64,000 bases of DNA from Brettanomyces bruxellensis (GCF_011074885.1 NC_054686.1:496001-560000); one strand, 5' to 3'; counted from the first letter of the stretch, positions 49,697-60,875 are shown. Numbers and translations: made by a program. The notes: generated from the sequence alone by a model not told the origin.

Positions 49697-50776
49697 ATGA
49701 GCTTAAATTCAAATATTGATATACAAGATCGAACATTAGAGTTCAAACAATGTGTTAACACTTTCGAAAGGCAAAATGCAAAAAGCAGGAAGAGCTATTC
49801 GGACCAGACAAAAAGGCAACCTAGATCTAGTGCCATTAACAGGAATCAATTCACAAAGGATGCCTCAAAGATTGCAAAGGATATAGCGAGGGTTACCGAA
49901 TCGTTATCTAAATTGGCTCAGCTAGCTAAAAGAAAGCAACTTTTTAACGAGAGGGCCTCGGATATTATAGAGTTGACATATGTTATCAAGCAGGACATAT
50001 TTGGGATTGAAAAGTCATTAAAGGTATTACAACAGAAGGCAAATGCTAAAGGAGGCTCGTCCGATAAACAGCTTGACCTCTACAATAAGAATGTGGTTCA
50101 GCTATTAAATACCAAGACGAAAAATATAAGTGAGGCATTCAGAGATGTTTTACAGGTGCGGCAAAAGAGTGAACTTGCACAGAGATCTAGACAAGAGCAA
50201 CTTTTGGCTACTGCAAAACCAGGAAATGGTTCCACTGCACCTGATGCTTCTGGAAAGCACCAAGAAGATCGCTTGCAAAATGCGAACAGCATTCCTTACG
50301 CACTTAGAAGCAAAGCAAATGGTCAAAATGCGTCAGCTATGTCGAAATCTTCGGAGAATCCATTTATGGTGCCTTTATCAGGAGCAGATGGTACTGCAGA
50401 TCCAGCCATTTCAGACATAACCAACATTGGCGATAATGCGGACGTGTTAGCTCTTCCAAACCAATCACAGCAGATGTTACTTATGCATGAGCAGGACAAC
50501 AGGTATTTGCAAGAACGAAACAGTGCAGTGGAAACTATAGAATCTACAATTAATGAAGTTGGAGGCTTGTTTCAGCAGCTTGCTACTATGGTTCAGGAGC
50601 AAGGAGAAGTTATTCAAAGAATAGATGATAATGTGGAGGACGTGAGTCTTAATATTGGGGGAGCACATAGAGAGTTACTAAAATACTATAACAGTATAAG
50701 TAGCAATCGCTGGTTGATGCTTAAGATTTTTGGAATTTTGATCATATTTTTCCTTTTATGGGTATTGGTCAGTTGA
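49697..50776 (+). CDS. SED5: SED5, cis-Golgi syntaxin
   Basis: Sed5 is the Qa-SNARE for ER-to-Golgi and intra-Golgi fusion. The 359-residue protein (usual about 340) starts with the Sly1-binding N-peptide DRTLEFKQCV, the conserved DRTxEF pattern of Sed5. The three-helix Habc domain covers about residues 40-165. A SNARE motif at about 265-325 contains the zero-layer Gln in VQEQGEVIQRIDDNVEDV. A single C-terminal transmembrane helix (WLMLKIFGILIIFFLLWVLV) ends the protein. The start is the ATG at 49697. NDUFS4 follows on the same strand. Confidence 0.95.
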   Translation: MSLNSNIDIQDRTLEFKQCVNTFERQNAKSRKSYSDQTKRQPRSSAINRNQFTKDASKIAKDIARVTESLSKLAQLAKRKQLFNERASDIIELTYVIKQDIFGIEKSLKVLQQKANAKGGSSDKQLDLYNKNVVQLLNTKTKNISEAFRDVLQVRQKSELAQRSRQEQLLATAKPGNGSTAPDASGKHQEDRLQNANSIPYALRSKANGQNASAMSKSSENPFMVPLSGADGTADPAISDITNIGDNADVLALPNQSQQMLLMHEQDNRYLQERNSAVETIESTINEVGGLFQQLATMVQEQGEVIQRIDDNVEDVSLNIGGAHRELLKYYNSISSNRWLMLKIFGILIIFFLLWVLVS

Positions 50777-51178
50777 TACATATCATAATCATACACATAA
50801 TATAATTCAATTGTTCAAGCATATTGCATTATTGGTCATGAACTCGGTAAAACTAAAAGGCCGTATGATGTAGGGATATATATTCATCATGAAATGATGT
50901 GATCCTTAGACACCAGATCTTTATGGTTTCATTGCTAAACAGTACACTTTTAAGTATTGCCGATACTCATAATAGAACGTCCCGACCAATTAATGTTAAT
51001 AAAGTCGTAGTAAAAAAATATGAGAAAAGTGCGAGAGTATCAAAAAAAAAAAAAAAAAATACTGTGGGGCCAAGCTTCGTTATTTTATTGCAGCTTTCCT
51101 CATAACTTCATTTATTTCTCGTACATTAAACATTTGTTTCTCATACAAGCTCTCTTGACATAAATCGATCAAGTTAAC
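50777..51178 (+). other. Intergenic region, SED5 to NDUFS4
   Basis: 402 bases with an 18-A tract at 51042-51059, about 120 bases upstream of the NDUFS4 ATG. Nothing else recognised. Confidence 0.5.
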
Positions 51179-51730
51179 ATGTCAATGCTTTTTAGGAGTT
51201 TAAGACCAGGAATTGTGAACGCTAACAGAGCCGTTGCGTTAAGCAAGTTCACTTACTCTAAGAATCCATCACCTCTTCTTCGGTTTAACAGCAGTGATTC
51301 AAAAAGTACCAAGAATAACTTAGCTAAGATCAATGAAATTGTAAATGAAACGCATACAGACAGGGAATTGGTGAGTGGTGCTCCTGCAGAGCTTGCATAC
51401 ACGGATAACAGAGTTGTTCACATATATAAACAAGCCAAGTCGGCAACACAGTCAAGTGAGAGAAACAGCAAGTTCTGGAAACTGGAGTGGGATATCATAC
51501 CGAAAGGGAATAGATGGGAGAATGATTTAATTGGCTATCAGGGTACATCAGACTATATGCATTGTACTGATCTAAAGTTTGATACGAAAGAAGCTGCAAT
51601 CCGTTTCGCTGAAAGTCAAGGCTGGGACTACGAAGTGTCCAAACCTCACAAAAGAAAGTTTGAAGTTAAGCAGTATGCCTTTAATTTTATTCATTCGAAG
51701 AAACCATTGAAGATCATCAGATGTAAATAA
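51179..51730 (+). CDS. NDUFS4-type complex I accessory subunit (18 kDa)
   Basis: A nuclear subunit of mitochondrial NADH:ubiquinone oxidoreductase. The 183 residues start with a likely presequence ([20 protein letters not shown]). The mature part matches the NDUFS4 family: [40 protein letters not shown] and [20 protein letters not shown] (family pattern of a Trp-rich strand, then TKEAAIxFAExxGW). NDUFS4 sits in the N-module near the FMN and helps its assembly. Complex I is absent from Saccharomyces but present in Pichiaceae such as Brettanomyces and Ogataea, so this gene helps place the organism. The start is ATG 51179. Confidence 0.93.
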   Translation: MSMLFRSLRPGIVNANRAVALSKFTYSKNPSPLLRFNSSDSKSTKNNLAKINEIVNETHTDRELVSGAPAELAYTDNRVVHIYKQAKSATQSSERNSKFWKLEWDIIPKGNRWENDLIGYQGTSDYMHCTDLKFDTKEAAIRFAESQGWDYEVSKPHKRKFEVKQYAFNFIHSKKPLKIIRCK

Positions 51731-52326
51731 GCTGATCTGTTGCTTTTCAAACTACACAAAATTCCCTATTTATTTATAAGCGCCTCTATTATTTATTATC
51801 AATAAAATTCAACAAGTTTAGTGTTAACTTTGGTTTGTATAATTTTCACTCTGGAACAAACTCCCGCATTCGAATACATTTCTGTTTAATTTAATCTTCT
51901 TTTATTTATATAAGTTTACATATTGATTTGCAAGTTCAACTGCAACATCAGGAAAATCCACCATTAATCAGCATCACCCTTCTCAAGTTTCACCTCCACG
52001 ACTATAAGAAGTCGTTCGCTTACAGATCAGATGCAATAAAGAGCAGAAATAAAAATGAAAAGAAAAGAATAGAATCTCAGGATAATAAACCGCAATCATG
52101 ACCTTGAATTTCGCAATAAAGGCACATATATACAGAAAGAAACTCCTAATGCAGTTGTAAAAAATGAAACTAGGGGAGAGTAACAGTGTTTAAAAAGCAG
52201 GACAACCGAATAGTTGAACATGATAACCGCCAATCGCAGACTGAACTTATTTTTTGAACATATAAAAAGGGTATGTGGAACCTTCGAACTTCCCAAAATA
52301 TCATATATATCATTTCCATGAAGCTA
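51731..52326. other. Convergent intergenic region, NDUFS4 and TOM70
   Basis: 596 bases between two 3' ends, AT-rich. No gene recognised; the longest frames are short and uncompelling. Confidence 0.5.
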
Positions 52327-54120
52327 TCATAATTCACCAGCGGCCTGAGGGAAGTTGCTTAGAACCTCCTGGACTTTTTTACTCAAGACTGGATCCTCTC
52401 TGATTTTCAACTGCATCTTTGAGGCCTCCATAAGAGAAATGGCCTGGGTTCTTTCTTCTGAAGATCTTGCCAAAGTGCAAGCCTCATCAAAAAGCTTAAT
52501 AGCTTCGTCAACATTCTGTTCTGCCAAAAATGCCTGACCCAAACTCAAACGAGCAACTTCGGATTTTGGATCAAGTTCGCAAGCATCCTTCAAAAGCTTA
52601 ATACTCTTTTCGGTTTCACCCTTTCTCTGATAGATTGCCGATTCATTGACCAAAGGAAGTGCGCCAATGCTGTAACCCTTACCTGCCTTTTGCAACTTGA
52701 TGGATATACCAAACTGCTTTAAAGCACCGTCAAAGTCCTGTCTATCGAAAAGAATTTCACCATAATAGTTAGGAATCTCTGGCGAGGTTGGGAACATTTT
52801 TCTAGCCTCATCAAACAAGGAGTTGCACTTGTTACTGTCGCCTTGTCTGTAAGCCAGGCAAGCAAGCTGAATGTGAGCGTAGATATTCTTAGAGTTCAAG
52901 TTTATGCACTTCTCGAAGTTCGTCTTAGCCTTGGCCAAGTCGCCAACTAGATAAAATATTTGTGCATAATGGTAGTAGATATCAGGGTCGTCTGGGTTAA
53001 GCTTGATGGCCTTGCTGAAGTTTGCGTTTGCCTCCGTGTAATCGCCACTGTCAGCCTTAATTAGAGCAATAATAACGTAACTTCTTGGTCTTGGAGAGAT
53101 CTTAACAGCCTTGTTGAGAAGCTCTAAAGCTTTATCACGGTCTGTTCTCAAGAATTTAAATGCACCGGCGTATTCGTAAGCCATCGCAACCAACTTTGGA
53201 TCGACACCTTCTGTTGACTTGTCGAATATGGCAACAGCTTGGTTTATCGAAACATCAGCTGCTTCGTAATCGTCCTCAGTGTCTGACTTCAATTTGTTGA
53301 TGCCCTCCACCAAGAGTTTCTCTCCAGATCCCTCCTTGTAATGAGAGGCATCCAAATCGATATCTTCAGGAACAAAGGCCTGGTAGAACGATGAGAGCGA
53401 AGAGGTAGATGGCAAGACCTTTGGCAAGTCCGAATACTTTTCCTTCAAAATCTTAGCCGACTGCTTCCTCAAATTTCTCTCGAGCATGGCCTCGTTAGCG
53501 GAGTCATTCATGCCACCGTAAATGGCCAGTGCTGTCAAGTCAAACATTGCTTCCGGGTACTTTTCAAGGTTCTCGTAGGCTCTTGCTCTTCTTAGCAGAC
53601 ATTTCTTGTATCCTGGGTCAATTTTCAAGGCACTAGTTGTGTCTTTCACAACATTCTCGTTGTCCCCGAGGGCAGAATAGCAGGCAGATCTGTTGCTGTA
53701 ATAGACTGCATCCTCCTTACAAATTAAAGCCTTCGTGTAGTAGTCAACGGCTGTTTTATACTCGCTCTTCTTGAAATAGCTATTGCCCTTCTCCTTTAGA
53801 GCAGTGGCCCATTTTGCCCTATCATCAGCCGAGAGCTTCTCAACATCATCTTTGGTAATAAGCGGTTCCCCTTTACTAGAGACAGGATATATAGCCTTTG
53901 CTTCCTTCTCGGATTTCTTCTTTCTCTTCTTGTGGCTTTTCTTCTTTGGCTTTTGAGGAGATCGTGTTTTCTCTTTTGAATCACTAGAGTTGTTTTTCGG
54001 TTGCTTGTTCAAATGATAAAGCAAGCCTGCAAGTGATCCAACACCAACCGCAGCGGTAATTGCAATAGCAAGACGATGTTGTGATAGAAAGCTGGAAGCA
54101 GCCGTTTCAGAACTTGACAT
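52327..54120 (-). CDS. TOM70: TOM70, mitochondrial import receptor
   Basis: Tom70 is the outer-membrane receptor that accepts carrier preproteins from Hsp70/Hsp90. The 597 residues (usual about 617) have an N-terminal membrane anchor (about 15-37, LAIAITAAVGVGSLAGLLYH), a Lys-rich cytosolic linker, a TPR clamp starting WATALKEKGNSYFKKSEYKT with YYSNRSACYSALGDNE, and a longer C-terminal TPR superhelix (PDIYYHYAQIFYLVGDLAKA, IYAHIQLACLAYRQGD). It ends LSNFPQAAGEL, close to the yeast Tom70 end. The start is the ATG at 54120. Divergent from the CLD1-type gene. Confidence 0.95.
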   Translation of the reverse strand: MSSSETAASSFLSQHRLAIAITAAVGVGSLAGLLYHLNKQPKNNSSDSKEKTRSPQKPKKKSHKKRKKKSEKEAKAIYPVSSKGEPLITKDDVEKLSADDRAKWATALKEKGNSYFKKSEYKTAVDYYTKALICKEDAVYYSNRSACYSALGDNENVVKDTTSALKIDPGYKKCLLRRARAYENLEKYPEAMFDLTALAIYGGMNDSANEAMLERNLRKQSAKILKEKYSDLPKVLPSTSSLSSFYQAFVPEDIDLDASHYKEGSGEKLLVEGINKLKSDTEDDYEAADVSINQAVAIFDKSTEGVDPKLVAMAYEYAGAFKFLRTDRDKALELLNKAVKISPRPRSYVIIALIKADSGDYTEANANFSKAIKLNPDDPDIYYHYAQIFYLVGDLAKAKTNFEKCINLNSKNIYAHIQLACLAYRQGDSNKCNSLFDEARKMFPTSPEIPNYYGEILFDRQDFDGALKQFGISIKLQKAGKGYSIGALPLVNESAIYQRKGETEKSIKLLKDACELDPKSEVARLSLGQAFLAEQNVDEAIKLFDEACTLARSSEERTQAISLMEASKMQLKIREDPVLSKKVQEVLSNFPQAAGEL

Positions 54121-55221
54121 GGTTGATTCCTGTCCGTTTTACTGTACCCTTAAAGTGTATTCTGAAACGAATAATTTTATTTAAGAAGACGTGAGGTTAC
54201 TTTGAATTACTGACAGGGTACACAAAAAGGATATATTTCTGAGAGGTGAAAAAAAAAAAGATAGTTAGTGACCCAAAATTCTTTTCTGCCGAGAAAAATA
54301 ATTACTCAAGTTCACAAGTTTTGGGGATAAAAATTGAATGGTAACGAGCCGAACAAGAACTCAGGATGCTTTTCATATCATGATTTAACTACGATTATCT
54401 AGTAAAATGGGCAAGTTGTCTCCTGTCTTAATTGTATAACGTTATAATCAAATATGAACCATACGGTGAGTTTAATGGATATTAGTTGTAAGGCTGTGTC
54501 CAAAAATTGATGAAAGTTGTAAAGTTGTAAATCTCCAATCTTGAATTTGGTATTTCAAAAAATATTTTGGCAAATTTATCAATACATATAACACATGCCA
54601 CCATAATTCTTATAAATCATCATTTGAAAGAAATTAAAGAAATTGTAAACGAATTCGGGTAAAAAAGAAACATTTTGCTATTTGATTTATCATGTAATTT
54701 GGCAGTAATACCCAGAATATACACAACTTAGAGTCCTGTAACAGCTTTACGAGTACCAATAATATCTTTGCATCTGCCCACCGCGACCTTTGCCCCCATT
54801 TTGCTCCCGAAAGTTTTTTGTTTTTTATTTTTTTTCCTTTCCCCGCTCTCTTAATGGCCCGCTTACCCCTCCTTGGTAATGCAACTGGCGGTAATTCGGA
54901 AAACCTTAATTATGTAAATACAAAAACGCTCTCGACACTCCACAAAAAATTATTTCAATGGTGTTCCCCAAGTAAATCTGACCGATAACCGAAGATGCAC
55001 TTTTTTTTGCCAGCCATTACTACTTTTTTACACATCGCTTTTAGTACTTACCCCAGGTACCGAATAGGATATCCCAGCTGACTTGCTAGTCCTTCTTCTC
55101 TACATATTATTGATCGATTACTCTCCATCAATTTGTTGACCAATTGTTTTGATCTCAAGATTAAGAGATCAAAGCATTTCAATGACTTGACTTCACTTTT
55201 GAACATAATCTGGCTAAATAA
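54121..55221. promoter_or_regulatory. Divergent promoter, TOM70 and CLD1-type gene
   Basis: 1.1 kb without a gene. Pyrimidine-rich and A/T-rich stretches lie near 54815-54845 and 55000-55030. No specific motif assigned. Confidence 0.45.
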
Positions 55222-56553
55222 ATGTCAAATCCAAAACATATTGGCGAATTTTTGAAGAGCAAAGCGGCACAGCTCTTGAATCTGTATGCTGCCAAAAGAA
55301 GATTGACTTCTACTCATGAATCATTCACATCAAGCCAATTAAATTTGAGGGCTGGATATCAAATATCGACACCGCCAGTCGGCTTGGATGTTTCAGGTCT
55401 ACTGAAAAAAAGGTTGATGTTTCCTCTTTCGGTTAGGGATTCGATTGATCATTTCAAAAAAAGGCATCAATTAGATTTGATTCAAGATGCCCTACTTTCA
55501 ACTTTGCCATTTTATCCAAATGCAACACAGACACACTTGGGGGAAGTGGTACGGACAGTTGTAGATGAAAAGACTGGATGCTACATTAATGAGTTTCACG
55601 TCGTGCCTCAGATGGAGATCCCAGAATCAGGGCGTAAGCATGTCGTCTTTATTCACGGTTACGGCGCGGGACTAGGCTTCTTTATTAAAAATATCGAAGA
55701 AATCACCAAACGAAAACCAAATTGGGATATTCATGCTATAGACTTACCTGGTTATGGTTGTTCTTCTAGGCCGGACTTTCCGTATCAGGTGGACTTCTCT
55801 AATTACAAGAAAATTGAGAATTGGTTTGCTGAGAAATTGGAAAGGTGGTTTGATGTGAGAGGATTGAACCAGTTAGATACAGTTGTAATTGCTCATTCGA
55901 TGGGTGCATATATATCATGCGTTGTTAATATAAGACGTCCGGATTTGTTCAACAAGCTGCTTTTGGTTTCACCAGCGGGAATATATCATTCAGCAAAGGA
56001 CACAGTTGTTTCGACTGCTCCTGACTGGTTTCAAAAATTGTGGAACCAAAACATTTCTCCATTTTCATTGGTCAGGCTTGCAGGACCACTTGGTTCAAAA
56101 CTTGTGAGTGGATGGAGTAATAGGAGGTTTTCGAAGGATAATTCATTGTTGGGACCCCAGGAACAAAAATTGATGCATCAATACACTTACGCAATATTTA
56201 ATGCAAAGGGCTCTGGGGAGTACATGCTTAATTATTTTTTGGCGCCTGGCGGTGTACCAAGGCATCCGATGCTACAAAGAATCAGAAAACTAAGATGTGA
56301 TACCGTTTGGATGTATGGAAGCCACGATTGGATGGATAAAGCAGGCGGATTCAAAGCTTGTCAAAAGCTAAAAACCCTTCATCACCTAAACGGGGAGTCT
56401 CTCTCTGCTACATGTCATGTTATTGAGCATTCAGGACATCACATTTATTTGGATAATTTTAAAGAATTTAATAACTTGGTCATACAGGAGTTAGAGGCAT
56501 TTGAGAAAAGCGCACTCCAACTTTCCAGCCTAAGACAGAATGCTATTTCTTAA
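55222..56553 (+). CDS. CLD1: CLD1/ICT1/ECM18-type mitochondrial lipase (cardiolipin deacylase family)
   Basis: An alpha/beta-hydrolase of the ABHD4/5 family. S. cerevisiae Cld1 removes an acyl chain from new cardiolipin before Taz1 remodelling. The 443-residue length fits. Motifs are VVFIHGYGAGLGFFIKNIEE (oxyanion region), AIDLPGYGCSSRPDF, the nucleophile elbow IAHSMGAY with Ser226 (Ala where most relatives have the first Gly of GxSxG), and a late HHIYLDN with the family's HX4D motif at His406-Asp411. The N-terminus is basic, compatible with mitochondrial targeting. It could equally be the Ict1 or Ecm18 co-orthologue, so the exact substrate is inferred. The start is ATG 55222. Convergent with FAA. 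Confidence 0.82.
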   Translation: MSNPKHIGEFLKSKAAQLLNLYAAKRRLTSTHESFTSSQLNLRAGYQISTPPVGLDVSGLLKKRLMFPLSVRDSIDHFKKRHQLDLIQDALLSTLPFYPNATQTHLGEVVRTVVDEKTGCYINEFHVVPQMEIPESGRKHVVFIHGYGAGLGFFIKNIEEITKRKPNWDIHAIDLPGYGCSSRPDFPYQVDFSNYKKIENWFAEKLERWFDVRGLNQLDTVVIAHSMGAYISCVVNIRRPDLFNKLLLVSPAGIYHSAKDTVVSTAPDWFQKLWNQNISPFSLVRLAGPLGSKLVSGWSNRRFSKDNSLLGPQEQKLMHQYTYAIFNAKGSGEYMLNYFLAPGGVPRHPMLQRIRKLRCDTVWMYGSHDWMDKAGGFKACQKLKTLHHLNGESLSATCHVIEHSGHHIYLDNFKEFNNLVIQELEAFEKSALQLSSLRQNAIS

Positions 56554-56925
56554 AGGGAGAGCATCACATATAGTTGGTACTTTAATTTAAATAGTAGTAA
56601 AACCCATTCATATTAGGCGGATAGATAAATCATATATATGCATGGACATATTCTTTTCCCTTAATATTCAAGATTCTTCATAGCGATCCTTACACAACAC
56701 AGATGGTAACAAAACCTTTTTTTTTTTTTTTTTGTGAACAAGGAATTAACATATGCGGGTGATAGAAAAAAAAGAGAACGATAGACAAGGCAGATAAGTA
56801 AACAGAAAGTGCCGAAGCAAGCATTCGCATTCACATTTACGTCCAAATAATTGAAGTTAAATGAAGAAACACTTAAAAAGTAAAGCAGAGAAAAAAGAAA
56901 AAGATCAAAACATTCGACGATAACC
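56554..56925. other. Convergent intergenic region
   Basis: 372 bases between the 3' ends of the CLD1-type gene and FAA, with a 17-T tract at 56717-56733. Confidence 0.5.
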
Positions 56926-59034
56926 TTACTCGTTCTCTGCGTACAAAGCATTAATACGGTCTTTCACAGAAGCGACAATCTTTCTTCTTTGTAATTTCTG
57001 CGCACTTGAAACGAAACCATTTTCTGGGGTCCATTCATCATCAACAATGACAACACCAAGAATCAACTCAATACGAGTCAATCCACCCTTTCTACCAGTT
57101 GCCAAAAGAGACTTGGTAACAGCTCTGCAAATATCTTTGTTCACAACGAAGTCAGCGAGTTGGACTTCCGCGGTACTCTTTGCAAGACCAAGGGAAACAA
57201 CCAACTGTTTGAATGATTTCTCCTCTGGAACAACAATAGCAATAGGCTTGACTTTAGTGTCATCAGCATAACAGCAGATGTTTCCGATTAACGAGTTGGA
57301 TCTGTAGATGGATTCTAATTTCTCAAGTGCAATGTACTCTCCGTTCAACGTCTTAATCAAATTCTTCTTTCTGTCGATCAACTTCAATGCTCCATTGGAC
57401 ATCCACTGACCTATATCACCAGTAGAGAACCAACCTTTGTCATAATTAAAAGCGTGCTTAGTTTCGGTTTCATTTTGGTAGTACTCTTTCATGACACAGG
57501 CACCTCTGATCAAAACCTCACCTTGATTGTTTTTGGCAAAGTAACCAGCTTCTGGAACATCAATCAACTTCACCGTCACGGATCCAACAAGAAGTCCAGG
57601 AACATCAAACTCAAAGTGTGATGGATCTGTCACACACGTGTTGGCACATGTTTCAGTCAACCCATATCCAATCAGCATTGGCGCAATGGTATATGAAATG
57701 AATCTCTGTGTTGAGCCGGATATTGGTGATCCACCATTCAAAGTCCATCTTAAGCTTCCTCCTGTGGCATCCTTGATCTTCTTGAATATGATACTGTCTA
57801 GAATGGAAGGAACAATTGGGATCGAGTACTTCTTGCAGGCGGCCTTAGTGTTGTAGGCAGCCCAGAACATTTTCTGCTTAAATGATGGCATGGCTTTAAC
57901 CTGATGCAAGATACCTTTCTTCACAGTTTCCCAGACAGCAGCAACCCCAACCATAATTGTAGGCTTGAACGTTTTCATGTCACCTCCACAATTTCTACAG
58001 GAGTTGTCGGTAAGAGTCTTCACGCTTGCATATCCAACAATACTACCCCAATAATAGCTCAGCAATTCAAAAACGAGCTCAAATATATGTGCCAACGGCA
58101 AAAAACTGATCACCCTGTCACCGTATCCAATAAATCCACGGCGAATGGTGGTTGACACACCGGCAAGACCGGCCACAATGTTTGCATTGGATAAAACCAC
58201 ACCCTTTGGATCTCCAGTAGAACCCGAAGTGTACATTATACAAGCCAAATCATCAGGTTTTGATGTGTATGGCTCAATATCTGGATTCTGCTTTCCCATC
58301 TCCAAAACTTCGTCCAACATAATAATCTTAATATCGGGCCTAACCGCAAGAATGGCATCGGCACCGGCCTTTGCATCTTTGTAAAGTCGACCACCTCCAC
58401 GCTTATCTGTCTCCACAATGGCATCAGAACATATAATGTATCGAACATCTGGGGAGTTCTGAAGAGGACCAACCAACTTTTTTAATAAATTATTGTCAGT
58501 GAAAATTGCAACACAATGGGTCTGCTGTATAGAATGAGTCAATCCCTTTATTCCCAAAGAATCATAAGCGGTAACAACCGGAATACCCTGTGTAATAGAA
58601 GCAAAGAACATTCTTATCCACTTGTGTGAGGTAGAGGCAAAGTTCAATATACGATCCTTATTTCCCGGTGTAATACCAAGTTTAACTAGACCACGACCCA
58701 AAGTCAGAACAATATCCTGCAATTCTCCGTATGTGATATACTTGTAATCCGAAAGCTCGTAATACATCCACTCTTTTTCAACCTCGGTAACATTTCCGTC
58801 AATCAGCTTTTTGACCAATTTCTTCTCGTAGTGGATATCAATAAGATCACGCCAACCCTGGCACTTTACATCTTTGCCATTCACTTCGACACACTCTTGT
58901 AAAAATTCAAATAGAGTGTTGCATTTCCATCCAATTGGGCGAGAGACAGCACCATCTTTCACGAGATAAGAACGATATGGTGCCGTTTCACCCGGATGTG
59001 CTTTTCCAACTGGGACGTTAACCTGAAAAGTCAT
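56926..59034 (-). CDS. FAA1: Long-chain fatty acyl-CoA synthetase, FAA1/FAA4 type
   Basis: Activates long-chain fatty acids with ATP and CoA, and imports them. The 702 residues match the FAA1/FAA4 length of about 700. ANL-superfamily motifs are present: the P-loop IMYTSGSTGDPKGVVLSNAN, ISFLPLAHIFELVFEL, LIGYGLTETCANTCV, and the fatty-acyl-CoA signature FSTGDIGQWMSNGALKLIDR followed by KKNLIKTLNGEYIALEKLES. The N-terminus (VNVPVGKAHPGETAPYRSYL) is typical of yeast Faa1/4. S. cerevisiae has two co-orthologues; which one this is cannot be told, and FAA1 is used as the family name. The start is the ATG at 59034. Confidence 0.93.
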   Translation of the reverse strand: MTFQVNVPVGKAHPGETAPYRSYLVKDGAVSRPIGWKCNTLFEFLQECVEVNGKDVKCQGWRDLIDIHYEKKLVKKLIDGNVTEVEKEWMYYELSDYKYITYGELQDIVLTLGRGLVKLGITPGNKDRILNFASTSHKWIRMFFASITQGIPVVTAYDSLGIKGLTHSIQQTHCVAIFTDNNLLKKLVGPLQNSPDVRYIICSDAIVETDKRGGGRLYKDAKAGADAILAVRPDIKIIMLDEVLEMGKQNPDIEPYTSKPDDLACIMYTSGSTGDPKGVVLSNANIVAGLAGVSTTIRRGFIGYGDRVISFLPLAHIFELVFELLSYYWGSIVGYASVKTLTDNSCRNCGGDMKTFKPTIMVGVAAVWETVKKGILHQVKAMPSFKQKMFWAAYNTKAACKKYSIPIVPSILDSIIFKKIKDATGGSLRWTLNGGSPISGSTQRFISYTIAPMLIGYGLTETCANTCVTDPSHFEFDVPGLLVGSVTVKLIDVPEAGYFAKNNQGEVLIRGACVMKEYYQNETETKHAFNYDKGWFSTGDIGQWMSNGALKLIDRKKNLIKTLNGEYIALEKLESIYRSNSLIGNICCYADDTKVKPIAIVVPEEKSFKQLVVSLGLAKSTAEVQLADFVVNKDICRAVTKSLLATGRKGGLTRIELILGVVIVDDEWTPENGFVSSAQKLQRRKIVASVKDRINALYAENE

Positions 59035-60875
59035 ACTGTTTGTTTTTCAATTGTGAACTCAAAAAAAATGTTTGCAGAAAAGAAAGGAAATTAAACTTCT
59101 ATTAATGCTTTATCGGCAGCCCAAGTCAAGAGTATCCTAATAGCCAAGATATTGAAATAAATTTTACAAAGACAGAGGCGATATGAATGGTATGATCAAA
59201 TATGCAATAATTGAGCAATAATTCCAAGGAAAAGAGTATGAATAGACTAGCAAAAAAAGATTCCGGTTAATACGGAAGGCTAGTAGACTATTTCTAGGGG
59301 TGGCTGGAAATACTTTATCTACTTATATAATTCGAGATTAGGGTGAAAGAACAACTTAAAGAAAACTAAACAAAGCGGAACCAAAAAAAAAAAAATTTTC
59401 CTGTACTTCCATATTGTGTTGATCTTACTATTATGCACAGGGCACCACCTACTTTAGTTAACTGTAATCATTTTCATTCCACATTGTAATTTTCCTTCCG
59501 TCCCTTCTTCCTATCCGAAAAACCGTTGCCACCCTAATCGGTGCGTCATTCCGCCTCCACTTTTATCGTATTTATCTAAAGGCCGTGACAGCCGAACAGG
59601 ATTCTATTCTTATCTTTCAGATCCCCACGAATCCAAATTAAACTTTTGAACGACTTTTAAAAGTAACCTCTACAGCTTCTTGATGTAAAACTACAAATAC
59701 GAAAACCCCGACCGATACCCCAAATCCCATCTTTTGCCTTGCAAAATCCCTGCTTGGAAGATTTTTCTTTTATCTTGCATGGACAGCTCCCAACACTTAG
59801 TTTATGGGCAGCAAAAAATCAGAACTGACTCCCCCGCATCCTAAAGGAAGGCAAATGTGTTGACATATTACCTCGTATATGCAAACAGATAAGTCAACAG
59901 TAGCATGTCGGAATCATAGCAAGACCAACAATTGCGGGAATAAGCTAGAAATTCTGCTAGGGTCCGAACTGAATGTGGGGAAAATACTACATATTTGCTC
60001 CCCCTCAATGGAACAGAACACGACAGGCAAATCATTAAGTACAGATATCACGTTGGTGCTCGGCATATATCTCGGTACTTCAATTTGTAAGCCTGCTCAT
60101 GCAAAAAGGGCCTCAATTTCCAGATGGGTATCAATTAATATACCTGGTACCCTGTCTTTACCTTAATTTATTCCAAATTTATTACATATTCTAGAGACCA
60201 GATTGTTGGGTAGGACATTACCAATCTAGCGAACCGCAGCTTCGCGGCTGTAGCTCTATAGGCTCGAAAAGAAAAAAATCCCAACAAAAAAAAGCATAAT
60301 AAGGGAGGACGGGGGAAAAAAAAAACATTCAGATTTGCATTCAGCATCAATGCCCATTGCCAACGCCCAGTAATCAATGCTCAATGCGCAATACCCAATT
60401 CTGGGATTGTTTGTTAACCTAACAGGGTCTAGCCTGCTAAAACAACTTTATCAACTTTATTCAGCTAGAACGCACGAGAAAAAAAAAACGTTGAGATACG
60501 AGTGTGCTGGCATAAACGAATGTTTGCTGACATTATATTATGAAGTAGATCTCTATTAGTAAATAGATCGTCATTAGCCAGATCTCATGTACTGCTGACC
60601 CTTAGCTGCATGAACAATAGGCTCACCCTCTCAACCACCCTTGTTTGGGTATTTCTCATCACTATTCGTTCATATTACATATTTCTTAGACTACGTTTCT
60701 AACCTTTATTCCTCTTAATATTTCAGCCTTTTTCTTTACACGTTGCAAAGAAGCTCTTCAATATGTTAAAGCCAAGTAAAAAAAAAAAAAAAAAGGATAT
60801 CTAAACAAAAAAGCGAAACTGACAATACGAACATGATTCCATTCCAGTGGCTAGTGTCATACCTAAAAAGCAGAT
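59035..60875. other. Long intergenic region upstream of FAA
   Basis: 1.84 kb between two minus-strand genes. The nearest to a gene is a 95-codon plus-strand frame at 59879-60166 (ATG start) with no family match. The region has a single TCGTATA at 59873-59879, C-rich patches near 59700-59740 and a 17-A tract at 60778-60794. It probably carries the FAA promoter, but the length leaves room for a missed non-coding transcript. Confidence 0.5.

Noticed and set aside
59873..59879. Single TCGTATA sites as Upc2 targets (here, 17154, 7827, 3873)
   Set aside because: Single copies occur at about the chance rate for this composition, so alone they support nothing.
59879..60166. 95-codon frame upstream of FAA
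   Set aside because: No recognisable family, mixed composition, and no promoter sign; treated as chance.
60225..60250. GC-rich hairpin that looks a little like part of a tRNA
   Set aside because: No full cloverleaf, no B-box GGTTCGANTCC nearby, so not a tRNA.
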